A DNA stretch of 64,000 bases from Alloalcanivorax marinus (GTDB lineage: Bacteria; Pseudomonadota; Gammaproteobacteria; Pseudomonadales; Alcanivoracaceae), in assembly GCF_016785095.1 (NCBI RefSeq), contig NZ_JAEKJB010000001.1, positions 248,001-312,000 of the forward strand, read 5' to 3'. Of the stretch, positions 10,722-20,386 are shown piece by piece (position 1 is the stretch's first letter; every line of letters begins with the position of its first letter). Both the position numbers and the translations under genes were made by a program. The notes under the pieces are model-generated. The model was not told where the DNA came from. It did no database searches and saw only the letters and a program-made list of their open reading frames with translations.

Positions 10722-11818
10722 CGCAGGCAGTAGGTCAGTGGCGGCGCGGCCGGATCACCGCAATCACGCACCGCGTCCAGGCTGGCGACCAGACGCGCCA
10801 GCTCGGCGCGGTCGCCGGAGAACGCCAGCTCGAACTGCACCCGATCATCGCTGACCACGCGCAGGGCCACCTTGCGCACCGGGCCCAGGTCGGCCAGTTC
10901 CTGGTAAAGACGATGCCAGGCGCCGAGGGTATCGACGCCGCGCACGGTGATCACCCGGTCGTCGCGCAGCAGGATATCGCCGCCGGCAGGGCTGCCGGCG
11001 CCGATTACCGGCGGCGACGCGGGCCCATCGCCGGCAGTGTCCGGCGCCGTGGATTCCGGTTCATCGCCGCCCACCGCGTAGCGTTCGGCCATCTGATCGG
11101 ACAGCGCGGCAATGAAATCGTCCAGGGCGGCGTCGGTGCCATCGGCGCGGGCACGCTCGCCGGCCACCGCCTCGCCGTCGTGCAACAACCGCCAGTTAAG
11201 GGTGGAAGCGGCGCCATCGTAGAGTACCGCGGTGGCCACCCAGGCGGTGTCGTAGCGGCGCGAGGCCTGCAGCACCGGCCCGTCGAAGCGGCCGCGCACA
11301 TCGGCCACGGTGACCGTGTCCCGGTCACGCTGGTCGCCTTCCGGCAGCACCAGCGACAGACCACGGCGCTCCGCCACCTGCTCGAGGCGCCGGGCCAGAG
11401 GGTCGCCACCGGTGACCAGGTCGCCGCGTCCGGTGCCCTCGGTGACCAGCCACACCAGCACCGGCGGCTGGCTGCCGCCCCAAACCGGGGCACCGTGGTC
11501 GGCCAGATAGCGGGTCAGGGCGCGATCGTCGAACAGCGCGCTCAGGCGCGGCGGCTCGCCGGCCTCGTAGGAATAGCGGGACAGCCAGCGCCGCGGGTCG
11601 GCCAGCGCCTCGGCCACGCCCGGCAGCTCCGCCACCCGGTCGCGACCGGTGAGCCGCGTGATGACCGTTTCCAGCCCCTGGCGCAGCGCCGCCTGCCGGG
11701 CCTCGTCGCCGCGCGGCTGGTCCCCTTGCAGGGGCACCGACACCTGGCCGGCCTCCGCCGCCCAGGCCGGCGTCGCCGCCAGCAGTACCATCACCAGACA
11801 CAACAACAATCGATACAT
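10718..11818 (-). CDS. DUF2066 domain protein, exported
   Basis: A 366-aa protein with a signal peptide (MYRLLLCLVMVLLAATPAWA) followed by the DUF2066 pattern (RQAALRQGLETVITRLTG, then DPRRWLSRYSYE near residue 80). A Pro/Ala/Asp-rich linker near residue 255 precedes a C-terminal domain. I chose the ATG at 11818; the frame also has an in-frame TTG four codons upstream. Function unknown; likely periplasmic. Operon with hda. Confidence 0.85.
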   Translation of the reverse strand: MYRLLLCLVMVLLAATPAWAAEAGQVSVPLQGDQPRGDEARQAALRQGLETVITRLTGRDRVAELPGVAEALADPRRWLSRYSYEAGEPPRLSALFDDRALTRYLADHGAPVWGGSQPPVLVWLVTEGTGRGDLVTGGDPLARRLEQVAERRGLSLVLPEGDQRDRDTVTVADVRGRFDGPVLQASRRYDTAWVATAVLYDGAASTLNWRLLHDGEAVAGERARADGTDAALDDFIAALSDQMAERYAVGGDEPESTAPDTAGDGPASPPVIGAGSPAGGDILLRDDRVITVRGVDTLGAWHRLYQELADLGPVRKVALRVVSDDRVQFELAFSGDRAELARLVASLDAVRDCGDPAAPPLTYCLR

Positions 11819-11959
11819 CGATACGTCCAAAACCGGGTTTGTGAGCGCGCGCCATTATCCCTGATATGACCGCCTCTGGCGAACCGGATTCCCACGGATG
11901 CAAATAGAATGAACAGGCCCTAGAATACGCAGCCTTCAAGCCCCCAGGAGCCCCTTGCC

Positions 11960-13003
11960 ATGAGCGAACAGAAACGGCCGTTGACCTACCGCGATGCCGG
12001 CGTCGACATCGATGCCGGCAACGAACTGGTAAAACGCATCGCCCCGGTGGCGAAACGCACCCAACGCCCGGAAGTGCTCGGCGGCCTGGGCGGTTTCGGC
12101 GCCCTGTGCGCCCTGCCCGAGGGCTACAAGAACCCGGTTTTGGTGGCCGGCACCGACGGCGTCGGCACCAAGCTGCGCCTGGCGATGGAAAACGACCGCC
12201 ACGACAAGGTGGGCATCGACCTGGTGGCCATGTGCGTCAATGACCTGGTGGTGGGCGGCGCCGAGCCACTGTTCTTCCTGGACTACTACGCCACCGGCAA
12301 GCTGGACGTGGACACCGCCGCCCGGGTGGTGAGTGGCATCGGCGAGGGCTGCGAACAGGCCGGCTGCGCCCTGATCGGTGGCGAAACCGCCGAAATGCCC
12401 GGCATGTACCAGGGCGAGGACTACGACCTGGCGGGCTTCTGCGTGGGCGTGGTGGAGCGTGACGGCGTGCTCGACGGCTCCGCCGTGGAAGCCGGCGACA
12501 AGGTGATCGGCCTGGCCTCTTCCGGCCCCCACTCCAACGGCTACTCCTTGATCCGCCGCATCCTCGAACAGGCGGACAGTACCGAGATCGACGGCCAGCC
12601 GGTGATCGACCTGCTGCTGGAACCGACCCGTATCTACGTCAAACCACTGCTGGAACTGATCAAACAGGTGCCGGTGCACGCGCTGGCCCACATCACCGGC
12701 GGCGGCCTCACCGAGAACCTGCCCCGGGTGCTGCCCAACGGTACCCGCGCCGTGATCGATACCGCCGCCTGGCAGTGGCCGCCGGTATTCCAGTGGCTGC
12801 AGGAACAGGGCCAGGTACCGGTGCCGGAAATGTACCGTACCTTCAACTGCGGCGTGGGCATGGCCGTGGTGGTCCCCGACAACGCCGTGGACCAGACCCT
12901 GGCGCTGCTTGCCGCCGCCGGCGAGAGTGCTTTCCTGATCGGCGAGATCCGCGCCAGCGACAACGACGAACCGGAGGTGCTGCTGGAAGGCGTGGCCCCG
13001 TGA
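11960..13003 (+). CDS. purM: Phosphoribosylformylglycinamidine cyclo-ligase
   Basis: A 347-aa AIR synthetase of purine biosynthesis. [13 protein letters not shown] opens the protein, followed by [38 protein letters not shown] and [11 protein letters not shown], all standard PurM blocks. AGGAG lies upstream of the ATG. It overlaps purN by 4 bp (GTGA). The 141-bp gap to the divergent DUF2066 gene should hold both promoters. Confidence 0.97.
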   Translation: MSEQKRPLTYRDAGVDIDAGNELVKRIAPVAKRTQRPEVLGGLGGFGALCALPEGYKNPVLVAGTDGVGTKLRLAMENDRHDKVGIDLVAMCVNDLVVGGAEPLFFLDYYATGKLDVDTAARVVSGIGEGCEQAGCALIGGETAEMPGMYQGEDYDLAGFCVGVVERDGVLDGSAVEAGDKVIGLASSGPHSNGYSLIRRILEQADSTEIDGQPVIDLLLEPTRIYVKPLLELIKQVPVHALAHITGGGLTENLPRVLPNGTRAVIDTAAWQWPPVFQWLQEQGQVPVPEMYRTFNCGVGMAVVVPDNAVDQTLALLAAAGESAFLIGEIRASDNDEPEVLLEGVAP

Positions 13004-13650
13004 CGCACCGGCTCGCGGTGCTGCTCAGCGGCGCCGGCACCAACCTGCAGGCCATTCTCGACGCCATCGCGACCGGCGATCTGCCGGCCCGGGTCACGCT
13101 GGTGCTCAGCAACCGCGCCGGGGCGCCCGGCGTGGCCCGGGCGCGGAGGGCCGGGCTGCCCACGGCGGTCATCGATCACCGCGACTACCCGGACCGCGAG
13201 GCCTTCGAGCGGGCCATGATCGGGCGCATCGACGCCGCCGGCGCCGATACCGTGGTGCTGGCCGGTTTCATGCGCATTCTTTCACCACTGTTCGTGCGCC
13301 ATTACCGGGGCCGGCTGATCAATATCCACCCATCCCTGCTGCCCAAGTACCCGGGGCTGGACACCCATGCCCGCGCCCTGGCCGCCGGTGACGCCCGGCA
13401 CGGCTGCTCGCTGCACTTCGTCACCGACGAACTGGACGGCGGACCACTGATCGCCCGGGCCGAAGTGGCCGTGGAACAGAACGATAACGTCGAAACCCTG
13501 TCAAAACGGGTTCAGCAACAGGAACACAGCCTGTACCCTCGGGTTCTTCGATGGCGCGCCGAAGGCCGCCTGCATCTGACCGACCAGGGAGTGGAACTGG
13601 ATGGCGAAACCCTGCCCGCCTCGGGCCTTTCACCGGGCACTCCGGCTTAG
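13000..13650 (+). CDS. purN: Phosphoribosylglycinamide formyltransferase
   Basis: A 216-aa GAR transformylase that uses 10-formyltetrahydrofolate. [15 protein letters not shown] opens the fold; the catalytic Asn-His lie in [17 protein letters not shown] and the Asp in TDELDGGPL. It begins with GTG overlapping the purM stop. The C-terminus extends slightly beyond the usual end and its last 50 bp overlap the next gene. Confidence 0.96.
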   Translation: MTHRLAVLLSGAGTNLQAILDAIATGDLPARVTLVLSNRAGAPGVARARRAGLPTAVIDHRDYPDREAFERAMIGRIDAAGADTVVLAGFMRILSPLFVRHYRGRLINIHPSLLPKYPGLDTHARALAAGDARHGCSLHFVTDELDGGPLIARAEVAVEQNDNVETLSKRVQQQEHSLYPRVLRWRAEGRLHLTDQGVELDGETLPASGLSPGTPA

Positions 13651-14323
13651 CGGCCTGCTCGCCGCGCTGACGCTGGGCTCCACCGCCATGGCGGCGCCGC
13701 CGGTGGCCGCCTTCCAAAGCGAATACCGCCTCAAGGCCGCCGGCTTTCCATTCTCGGTGGGTGCCACCCGCTCCCTGAGCCCGGCCGCCAACGGTGGCTG
13801 GAAAATGGAGGTGAAGGCCAAGAACTTCATCGGCGAGATTCGCGAGACCTCGTTGTTTGAGTGGCAGGGCTGCGTGCCGGTGACCCGCTACTACGGCTAC
13901 CGCCGCGCCGGCCTGGGCCGGGTGAAGACCGCCGAACTGCGCATCGACCCGGCCACCCACCGGGCCACCAGCGAGCGCAGCGGCCATGAGCCGCGCGACT
14001 ACGACGCTGGCGCCGCCGCCACCGACGAGATCGCCCTGCCACTGGCGCTGCAATGCATGCTGTCCCGGGATCAGGACAACCTGACCCTGCGGGTGGCGGA
14101 CGAACGCGAGGTGGAAACCCACCGTTACCAGGTGGAAGGCCGGGAAACGCTGGAAGTCGGCGACCGCGAAGTGGCGACCATCAAGGTGCGTCGCGTGCGC
14201 GAGCGCGACAACGGCCGCGAGACCTGGCTGTGGTTCGCGCCGGAGCACGATTACGCCCTGGTGCAACTGGTGCAGCGCAACAACGACGGGCGCCACGTGC
14301 TGCGCCTGGAGAACTTGCCCTGA
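13601..14323 (+). CDS. DUF3108 domain protein (first of a tandem pair)
   Basis: A 240-aa protein with an N-terminal signal peptide ending near AMA-APP and a DUF3108 domain beginning AFQSEYRLKAAGFPF. The family forms periplasmic beta-rich proteins of unknown function. It starts inside purN (50-bp overlap; AGGGAG before the ATG) and ends in a TGATG junction with a second DUF3108 gene. This purMN-DUF3108 arrangement recurs in related gammaproteobacteria. Confidence 0.85.
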   Translation: MAKPCPPRAFHRALRLSGLLAALTLGSTAMAAPPVAAFQSEYRLKAAGFPFSVGATRSLSPAANGGWKMEVKAKNFIGEIRETSLFEWQGCVPVTRYYGYRRAGLGRVKTAELRIDPATHRATSERSGHEPRDYDAGAAATDEIALPLALQCMLSRDQDNLTLRVADEREVETHRYQVEGRETLEVGDREVATIKVRRVRERDNGRETWLWFAPEHDYALVQLVQRNNDGRHVLRLENLP

Positions 14324-15033
14324 TGCGTTTGCCCCTGATCCTGACGGCGTTGCTGTGGCTGGCGCCGCTGATCGCCGGCGCCGCGCCCCTGGCGCCGTTC
14401 TCCGCGGAATACCGCATCTACGTCAACAAGATCCCCACCACCATCAAGGCCACCCTGGTTCTCGAGCCGGTGGCCGGTGACGACCGCTACCACATGTTGT
14501 TCGAGGCCCATTCCTTGCTGCTCAACAACCGCGAGGAAAGCTGGTTTCACTGGAACCGCTGCGCGCCGCGCACGATTCGCTACGAGCATGAGTTCAACGG
14601 CTTCGGCAAGCACCGTTATTACCACACCGATTTCGACTGGGACAAACCCGGCGTGATCACCAAGTCCGACGATGGCGTGGAAGCCTTCGCCATTCCCGAG
14701 GACGCCCTGGACGAGCTGAGCATGCTGCTGCGCGCGCGCTGCGTGTTCGCCAGCGGTGACAAGGAATACGACGCCACCAGCGTGTACGGTGACGACCTGC
14801 GTCATCACCATTTCGTGGTGGTGGACCGGGAAACCATCGACACGCCCATGGGCGAGCTGGACACCCTGGTGGTGGAAAAGAAACGGGACAAGGACCGGGA
14901 CGAAAAACGTCGCACCCTGTTCTGGGTAGCGCCCAAGGTGGGCTACATGGTGGTCAAGGCCCGGCACATCGAGAGCGCGCTGCTGCACGGCGAGCTGATC
15001 ATGCGGGAGTACAACGGGCCCTTGCCGGAATAA
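14323..15033 (+). CDS. DUF3108 domain protein (second of a tandem pair)
   Basis: A 236-aa exported protein (signal MRLPLILTALLWLAPLIAGA) with the same DUF3108 framework as its neighbour: PFSAEYRIYVNKIP at the start, ESWFHWNRCAPRTIRYEHEF in the middle and RRTLFWVAPKVGYMVVKAR near the end. It shares one base with the stop of the upstream gene (TGATG). The pair look like diverged tandem duplicates. Substrate unknown. Confidence 0.85.
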   Translation: MRLPLILTALLWLAPLIAGAAPLAPFSAEYRIYVNKIPTTIKATLVLEPVAGDDRYHMLFEAHSLLLNNREESWFHWNRCAPRTIRYEHEFNGFGKHRYYHTDFDWDKPGVITKSDDGVEAFAIPEDALDELSMLLRARCVFASGDKEYDATSVYGDDLRHHHFVVVDRETIDTPMGELDTLVVEKKRDKDRDEKRRTLFWVAPKVGYMVVKARHIESALLHGELIMREYNGPLPE

Positions 15034-15063
15034 GACGGGTGCAGGATGCAGGCGCGATGGGTT

Positions 15064-15633
15064 TCAGGCGCGCGGCAGGGTCACGCCCTTCTGGCCCTGG
15101 TACTTGCCGCCGCGGTCCTTGTAGGACGTTTCACACACCTCGTCGGATTCCAGGAACAGCATCTGCGCCACGCCCTCGTTGGCGTAAATGCGCGCCGGCA
15201 GGTTCGTGGTGTTGGAGAATTCCAGGGTCACATGCCCTTCCCACTCCGGCTCCAACGGCGTCACGTTGACGATGATGCCGCAGCGCGCGTAAGTGGATTT
15301 ACCCAGACAGATGGTCAGCACGTTACGGGGGATGCGGAAGTATTCCACGGTGCGCGCCAGGGCGAAGGAATTGGGCGGGATGGTGCAGTAATCACCCTTG
15401 ATGTCCACGAAACTCTTTTCGTCGAAGTGCTTGGGGTCCACGGTGGCCGAGTGAATATTGGTGAACACCTTGAACTCATCGGCGCAGCGCACGTCGTAGC
15501 CGTAGCTGGACACGCCGTAGGAGATCAGCTTCTCGCCGTCGGCATCGGTGCGTACCTGCCCGTCCTGGAACGGCTCGATCATGCCGTGCTCCAGGGCCAT
15601 GCGTTTGATCCAGCGGTCGGCTTTGATGCTCAT
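15064..15633 (-). CDS. dcd: dCTP deaminase
   Basis: A 189-aa dUTPase-fold enzyme making dUTP from dCTP. Family blocks visible are [16 protein letters not shown], the substrate-binding [10 protein letters not shown], the catalytic-Glu segment [16 protein letters not shown] and the C-terminal [12 protein letters not shown] lid. Length is standard. It lies downstream of apbC, separated by a REP-like repeat, as in many gammaproteobacteria. Confidence 0.96.
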   Translation of the reverse strand: MSIKADRWIKRMALEHGMIEPFQDGQVRTDADGEKLISYGVSSYGYDVRCADEFKVFTNIHSATVDPKHFDEKSFVDIKGDYCTIPPNSFALARTVEYFRIPRNVLTICLGKSTYARCGIIVNVTPLEPEWEGHVTLEFSNTTNLPARIYANEGVAQMLFLESDEVCETSYKDRGGKYQGQKGVTLPRA

Positions 15634-15718
15634 GGAAGTCCTTTATGTCGGCGTCGACGGAATCGGGCAATGGTACCCAAGCGGCGGTGGAAAAACAGCC
15701 CCGGGGTGAAAAGCCAGC

Positions 15719-15748
15719 GTAGGAGCGAGCGACTTCAGTCGCGATCGC
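15719..15748. repeat. REP-like element
   Basis: GTAGGAGCGAGCGACTTCAG followed by TCGCGATCGCTC sits immediately downstream of the apbC stop, between apbC and dcd. It shares its GTAGGAGCG and TCGCGATC ends with the elements at 6261 and 54299. Confidence 0.6.
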
Positions 15749-16834
15749 TCAATGCTGGGTCATCACCTTGGGAAACGGCCGCCGGCCGGCGCGGGTCAGC
15801 GACAGCCGCGCCGCCATGCGCCGGGCGGTGTCGCGGTAGATACGAGCTTCGGCGCTGTCCGGCTCCGCCACCACCGTGGGCGTGCCGCCGTCGGCCTGCT
15901 CGCGGATGCGCAGTGACAGCGGCAGCGAGCCGAGCACCGGGGCGTCGTATTCCCGGCTCATGCGCTCGGCGCCCCCCTGCCCGAAGATGTGTTCCTCATG
16001 GCCGCAGTTGGAGCAGATGTGCACCGCCATGTTCTCCACCACGCCGAGCACGCCCACATCCACCTTGCGGAACATTTCCACGCCCTTGATGGCATCCAGC
16101 AAGGCAATGTCCTGGGGCGTGGTCACCACCACCGCGCCGGCCACCGGGATTTTCTGCGCCAGGGTCAACTGGATATCGCCGGTGCCGGGCGGCAGATCGA
16201 CGATCAGATAATCCAGGTCGTGCCAGGCGGTCTGCTGCATCATCTGGGTCAGCGCGCCACTGGCCTTGGGCCCGCGCCATACCACCGGGGTCTGTTCGGT
16301 GATCAGGTAGCCCATGGACATGGTCTGCAGGCCGTGGGCCGGCACCGGAATGAAGGTGTTGCCGTCGCGTACTTCCGGCCGGGTGCCTTTGGGTAACCCC
16401 AGCATCACCGGCTGGCTGGGCCCGAAGATATCGGCGTCCAGCAGCCCCACCCGCGCGCCTTCCGCGTGCAGCGCCAGGGCCAGGTTCACCGCCGTGGTGG
16501 ATTTGCCCACCCCGCCCTTGCCGGAGGCCACCGCGATCACATTGGCCACCTGCAGCATGGACGGCATGTCGTGCTGAGCACGGTGCGGCGTGATATGCAC
16601 CGCCAGATTCAGGTCCAGCTCGCGACCTTCCAGCAACGGCGCCACTTTTCCCTCGATGGCGGCGCGTAACGCGGGCAGCCGCGACTGGCAGGGGTAGCCA
16701 AGGCGCACCACCAGGCGCACGGCGGTATCGCTTTCCACGATTTCCTTCACCGTTCCCGCGGAAATCAGGTCCACGCCCAGATCCTCGGGGATCAAATCCG
16801 CCAGGGACTGTCTAATCGCCTGTTCAATTCGCAT
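15749..16834 (-). CDS. apbC: Iron-sulfur cluster carrier ApbC (Mrp/NBP35 family)
   Basis: A 361-aa P-loop ATPase that carries and transfers Fe-S clusters. An N-terminal DUF59-type domain (residues 1-85) precedes the ASGKGGVGKST deviant Walker A at 103-113, DADIFGPSQP, VDLPPGTGD and the cluster-binding CSNC pair near residue 270. The ATG at 16834 has AGGAGG eight bases upstream; the open frame further upstream is shadow. Confidence 0.94.
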   Translation of the reverse strand: MRIEQAIRQSLADLIPEDLGVDLISAGTVKEIVESDTAVRLVVRLGYPCQSRLPALRAAIEGKVAPLLEGRELDLNLAVHITPHRAQHDMPSMLQVANVIAVASGKGGVGKSTTAVNLALALHAEGARVGLLDADIFGPSQPVMLGLPKGTRPEVRDGNTFIPVPAHGLQTMSMGYLITEQTPVVWRGPKASGALTQMMQQTAWHDLDYLIVDLPPGTGDIQLTLAQKIPVAGAVVVTTPQDIALLDAIKGVEMFRKVDVGVLGVVENMAVHICSNCGHEEHIFGQGGAERMSREYDAPVLGSLPLSLRIREQADGGTPTVVAEPDSAEARIYRDTARRMAARLSLTRAGRRPFPKVMTQH

Positions 16835-16913
16835 TTCAGGACCTCCTGCATCCGGGGAGGGAATGATAAAGTTGCGGGCTGGACTGAACCAGCCCCCGAT
16901 CAAGGAGATCAAC

Positions 16914-17609
16914 ATGGTAAAACCCGCCCCCCTGTTCGCCGGCCTGCTGGCCGCCCTGCTGCTCACCGCCTGCGGCGCGCCCGCCGGGCCGCAACAGCGG
17001 GACACCGTCAATGTGTCCGGCGAGGGCAGCGTCAAGGCGCGCCCGGATGTGTTCTCGCTGACCGCCGTGGCCCGCGAACGGGGCGATGACATCGCCGCCA
17101 TGAAAAGCACCGTGGACGACCAGGTGCGGGCGATGCTGGACCTGGCCGATGACCTGGATATCCCGGAAAAGAGCGTCACCGCCAGCGATATCCAGATCAG
17201 TCCGGAGTGGCAGTACCAGCCCGAACGCAAGCTGATCGGCCATCAGGTCAGCCGTGAGGTCACCTTCAAGGTGTCCGGGGTGGAACGCTACGCGGAACTG
17301 GCCGACGGCCTGGCCGGCCAGGGCCTCAAGGAACTTCGTCCGGCCGGCAGCGAAATCAGCAACGCCGACGAACTGGCCCGGCAGGCACTGGAAAAAGCGG
17401 TCGAGGACGCCCGCGACAAGGCCAGGATTCTGGCCCGCGCCGCTGGCCGCGACCTCGGCGAGGCCATGCAGATCAATGCCCAGGGCTACCAGATGCCCCA
17501 GCCAATCATGATGCGCGCCGCCATGGCCAAGGAAGACAGCGCCGAGAGCTACCGCCCCGGCGAGCAGGACGTCACCGCCAGCGTGCAGATCACCTTCGAG
17601 CTGGAGTAA
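16914..17609 (+). CDS. SIMPL (DUF541) domain lipoprotein
   Basis: A 231-aa predicted lipoprotein: signal MVKPAPLFAGLLAALLLTAC with lipobox LTAC, then a SIMPL domain beginning VNVSGEGSVKARPDVFSLTA. The family is related to periplasmic YggE-like proteins linked to stress tolerance; the exact role is unknown. CAAGGAGATC precedes the ATG at 16914. Divergent from apbC (79 bp) and 9 bp upstream of the AraC gene. Confidence 0.85.
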   Translation: MVKPAPLFAGLLAALLLTACGAPAGPQQRDTVNVSGEGSVKARPDVFSLTAVARERGDDIAAMKSTVDDQVRAMLDLADDLDIPEKSVTASDIQISPEWQYQPERKLIGHQVSREVTFKVSGVERYAELADGLAGQGLKELRPAGSEISNADELARQALEKAVEDARDKARILARAAGRDLGEAMQINAQGYQMPQPIMMRAAMAKEDSAESYRPGEQDVTASVQITFELE

Positions 17610-17618
17610 CACGCCGGC

Positions 17619-18650
17619 ATGGACCCGCTGGGTTTCATCTCGGTGGCGGCGCTGCGCCAGTACCTGGCCAGCGCCCGGGTTCTGCGCGTGGACGTGGACC
17701 AGGCCCTGGCCACAGCGGGCATCGCCGCCACCGAGCTTACCGACCCTGAAGCGCGCATTCGCGGCGCCCGCTTCGAGCGGCTGCTCAATGAACTGATCGA
17801 GCGCGGCAACGACCCGCTGTTCGGGCTGCACACCAGCGAGCACGTGCAGCCCGGCTCCTACAACGTGATGGGCTACATCGCGATGAGCGCCGGCACCGTG
17901 GGCGAGGCGCTGTCCAAGGTGTCCCGCTACGAAAAGCTGGTCGGCGACATGGGTACCACGGAAACCCGCCTGCACGAAGAACACTCGGAAATTCTCTGGC
18001 ATTGCCGTTATCCTCGCCAGCCGGCGCGCCGCCATCTGATCGAGAACGTGTTCGGCTCCTGGCTGCACTACACCCGCTGGCTCACCGGCGATCTGAGGCT
18101 GGCGCCCGGCGAGGTATGGTTCGAGCATCCCGGGCCCCGCTTTCTGCACCAGCAGCGCGAATACGAGCGGGTGTTCCGTTGTCCGGTGCGCTTCAACCGT
18201 CCCTATTCAGCGCTGATCGGCCCGCGACGGTTACTGGACTACCCCCTGCGCCAGCCGGACCCTACCCTGCTGTCGACCCTGGAGGCCCATGCCGCCCGCC
18301 AGCTACAGGCCCTGGGCATCGCCACCAGCCTGGGACAGCGCGTGCGCCAGTGCCTGGAGGCCGCCTTGGGGGGTCGCCTGCCGGACCGCGACCAGGTGGC
18401 CCGGGAACTGCGCCTGAATACCCGCACCCTGCATCGCCGCCTGGCCGCCGAGGGCACCGGCTGGCAGCGTATCCTCGACGACGTGCGCCTGGAGCGCGCC
18501 AAGCAGCGGCTGCGCGACAGTGACTGCCCTCAGGGCGAGATCGCCGAGGACCTGGGTTACGCGGACATCCGCTGCTTCCAGCGCAGCTTCAAACGCCGCA
18601 CCGGGCTGACGCCGGGCCAGTGGCGCCGCGGCCTCCGGGACGCTGGCTGA
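17619..18650 (+). CDS. AraC-family transcriptional regulator
   Basis: A 343-aa regulator: an N-terminal ligand-sensing domain of the arabinose-binding type (residues 1-200, with FGLHTSEHVQPGSYNVMGYI) and a C-terminal double helix-turn-helix (ARELRLNTRTLHRRLAAEG and AEDLGYADIRCFQRSFKRRTG). The second HTH signature is canonical. A lipase/phospholipase gene and three palindromic sites follow directly downstream, so it may regulate that gene. Confidence 0.88.
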   Translation: MDPLGFISVAALRQYLASARVLRVDVDQALATAGIAATELTDPEARIRGARFERLLNELIERGNDPLFGLHTSEHVQPGSYNVMGYIAMSAGTVGEALSKVSRYEKLVGDMGTTETRLHEEHSEILWHCRYPRQPARRHLIENVFGSWLHYTRWLTGDLRLAPGEVWFEHPGPRFLHQQREYERVFRCPVRFNRPYSALIGPRRLLDYPLRQPDPTLLSTLEAHAARQLQALGIATSLGQRVRQCLEAALGGRLPDRDQVARELRLNTRTLHRRLAAEGTGWQRILDDVRLERAKQRLRDSDCPQGEIAEDLGYADIRCFQRSFKRRTGLTPGQWRRGLRDAG

Positions 18651-18665
18651 GAGCGCCGTTTCTTT

Positions 18666-18706
18666 TTGACATTGTTCGATGTCAATATTAATGTCTTGTC
18701 GGACAA
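18666..18706. promoter_or_regulatory. Clustered palindromes upstream of the patatin gene
   Basis: In the 131-bp gap between the AraC gene and the phospholipase gene lie a perfect palindrome TTGACAT-N6-ATGTCAA (18666-18685), a further ATGTC half-site (18691-18695) and a perfect TTGTC-G-GACAA (18696-18706). The stretch is AT-rich against its surroundings and looks like an operator region, possibly for the adjacent AraC protein. Confidence 0.55.
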
Positions 18707-18781
18707 TCCAAGCGATGAAAGCGCGCCGACCGCCGCTAGACTGGCCCGCGAACACAATAAAAGTGCCAGGGAGAACCGCCA

Positions 18782-20245
18782 ATGAAACGCACGCTCAAGC
18801 AGCTTGAGCGCGCCATCGAGCACGCCAGCACCCATGAGGAATGGCTCGAGGCCAGCCGTGAACACGACCGGCTGTCCGGCGCCAATGACTGGAAGGAAAT
18901 CGACCGCTCCCCGCACTACGACTACGAACTGATCCGCAACCGACTGTGGCAGATCCGCCAGGCCCGCGAGCGTGGCGACGTCAACAAGCTGGTGTTCCAC
19001 CTCCACGAAGGGCTGCACGGCAACCTGGGCAATATCTCCAACCCGGCCCTCTATGGCCACGCCCGGGTCGGTACCAAGCAACTCATCGAGCGTTACCTGG
19101 ATGAGGTGTGCACCGCTCTGGAGTGGGTCTGTGACGGCGACTTCAAGGACTTCGGGCTCAAACAGAAACTGGACTTCTTCGAGACCACCGGCGCCGCCTT
19201 CGGGCAAAGCTGCCTGATGCTGTCCGGCGGCGCCGCCCTGGGCCTGTTCCACGTGGGCGTGGTCAAGACGCTTTGGGAGCACGGCCTGCTACCGTCGGTG
19301 ATTTCCGGCTCCAGCGCCGGCAGCATCGTCGCCGCCGTGGTCGGCACCCACAACGACAGCGAGCTGGCCGCCAAGCTGGAGCCGGAGAACCTGTATCTGG
19401 AAGCGTTCCGGGCGATTGGCTGGAAGGGCGTGCTGCGCGGCACCCCGGTGCTCGATGGCGACCATCTGGAAGCCTGCCTGGAAGAGAACATCCAGGACCT
19501 CACCTTCGAAGAGGCGTATCGCAAGACCGGCCGCGAAATCAACATCACGGTCAGCCCCTACGACCGCAACCAGCACGCCCGCCTGCTTAACTGGCGCACC
19601 TCGCCCAATGTGTTGATCCGCAAGGCGGCCCTGGCCAGCTGTGCGATTCCCGGCATCTACCCGCCGGTGACCCTGTGGGCCAAGAGCCTGGACGGCGAGC
19701 GGGTACCCTATATTCCCGGCCGCAAGTTCGTGGACGGCTCGATCCAGGACGACCTGCCGATTCGCCGCCTGTCGCGGCTGTTCGGCGTCAACCACTCCAT
19801 CGTCAGCCAGACCAACCCCCATGTGGTGCCGTTCCTGCCGCGCAGCGAAAGCACCAACTCCAGCCTCAGTACCCTGGGCGACTGGGCGATCCGCAATGTG
19901 TCCATGAACCTGCACTACGCGCTGGAGCTGGTGCGTCGCCGGGTGCAATCCAACGACCTGGGGCTGATCGTGGACAAGGCGCAAACCGTGGTGAAGCAAC
20001 GCTACATCGGCGATATCAACCTGATTCCACCGCGCCAACCGCTCAATGCTCTGCGCGTGCTCAGCAATCCGTCCCTGGATGATGTGCGCGCCTTCATCCG
20101 CGCCGGCGAGAAAAGCACCTGGCCAAAGCTGTGGATGATCGGCAACACCACCCGCATCAGCCGCACCTTCCGGGCCTGCCGCGAACGGCTCGACCGCCTG
20201 GAGGAGCGCACCCTCAACCGCCTGCAGATGGTGGCCACGGTATAG
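18782..20245 (+). CDS. Patatin-like phospholipase with DUF3336 domain
   Basis: A 487-aa serine lipase. An N-terminal DUF3336 domain (about 1-140) precedes the patatin core: oxyanion loop SGGAALGLFHVGV near 148, nucleophile elbow GSSAG near 177 and the catalytic-dyad DGS near 318. This architecture is shared with bacterial and yeast TGL-type triacylglycerol lipases. There is no signal peptide, so it probably acts on intracellular or membrane lipid; lipid-store turnover is an inference. GGGAG precedes the ATG and a hairpin terminator follows. Confidence 0.9.
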   Translation: MKRTLKQLERAIEHASTHEEWLEASREHDRLSGANDWKEIDRSPHYDYELIRNRLWQIRQARERGDVNKLVFHLHEGLHGNLGNISNPALYGHARVGTKQLIERYLDEVCTALEWVCDGDFKDFGLKQKLDFFETTGAAFGQSCLMLSGGAALGLFHVGVVKTLWEHGLLPSVISGSSAGSIVAAVVGTHNDSELAAKLEPENLYLEAFRAIGWKGVLRGTPVLDGDHLEACLEENIQDLTFEEAYRKTGREINITVSPYDRNQHARLLNWRTSPNVLIRKAALASCAIPGIYPPVTLWAKSLDGERVPYIPGRKFVDGSIQDDLPIRRLSRLFGVNHSIVSQTNPHVVPFLPRSESTNSSLSTLGDWAIRNVSMNLHYALELVRRRVQSNDLGLIVDKAQTVVKQRYIGDINLIPPRQPLNALRVLSNPSLDDVRAFIRAGEKSTWPKLWMIGNTTRISRTFRACRERLDRLEERTLNRLQMVATV

Positions 20246-20250
20246 CCCAT

Positions 20251-20276
20251 GCGCCGGGCCCCGCCCGGCGCTATTT
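20251..20276 (+). terminator. Rho-independent terminator after the patatin gene
   Basis: Nine-base perfect stem GCGCCGGGC / GCCCGGCGC (20251-20259 and 20263-20271) with a CCC loop, followed by TATTTG. The T-tract is short, so strength is moderate. Confidence 0.65.
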
Positions 20277-20386
20277 GCTTAGCTCGATTCTTTCTTTCAC
20301 GGCCCTTTAAAGGCGGCGTGCAAGCCTCTATGTTTGGAACATTGGTATTCAACGGATTCGTGATTACACAGACCAGGAGGCACGAC

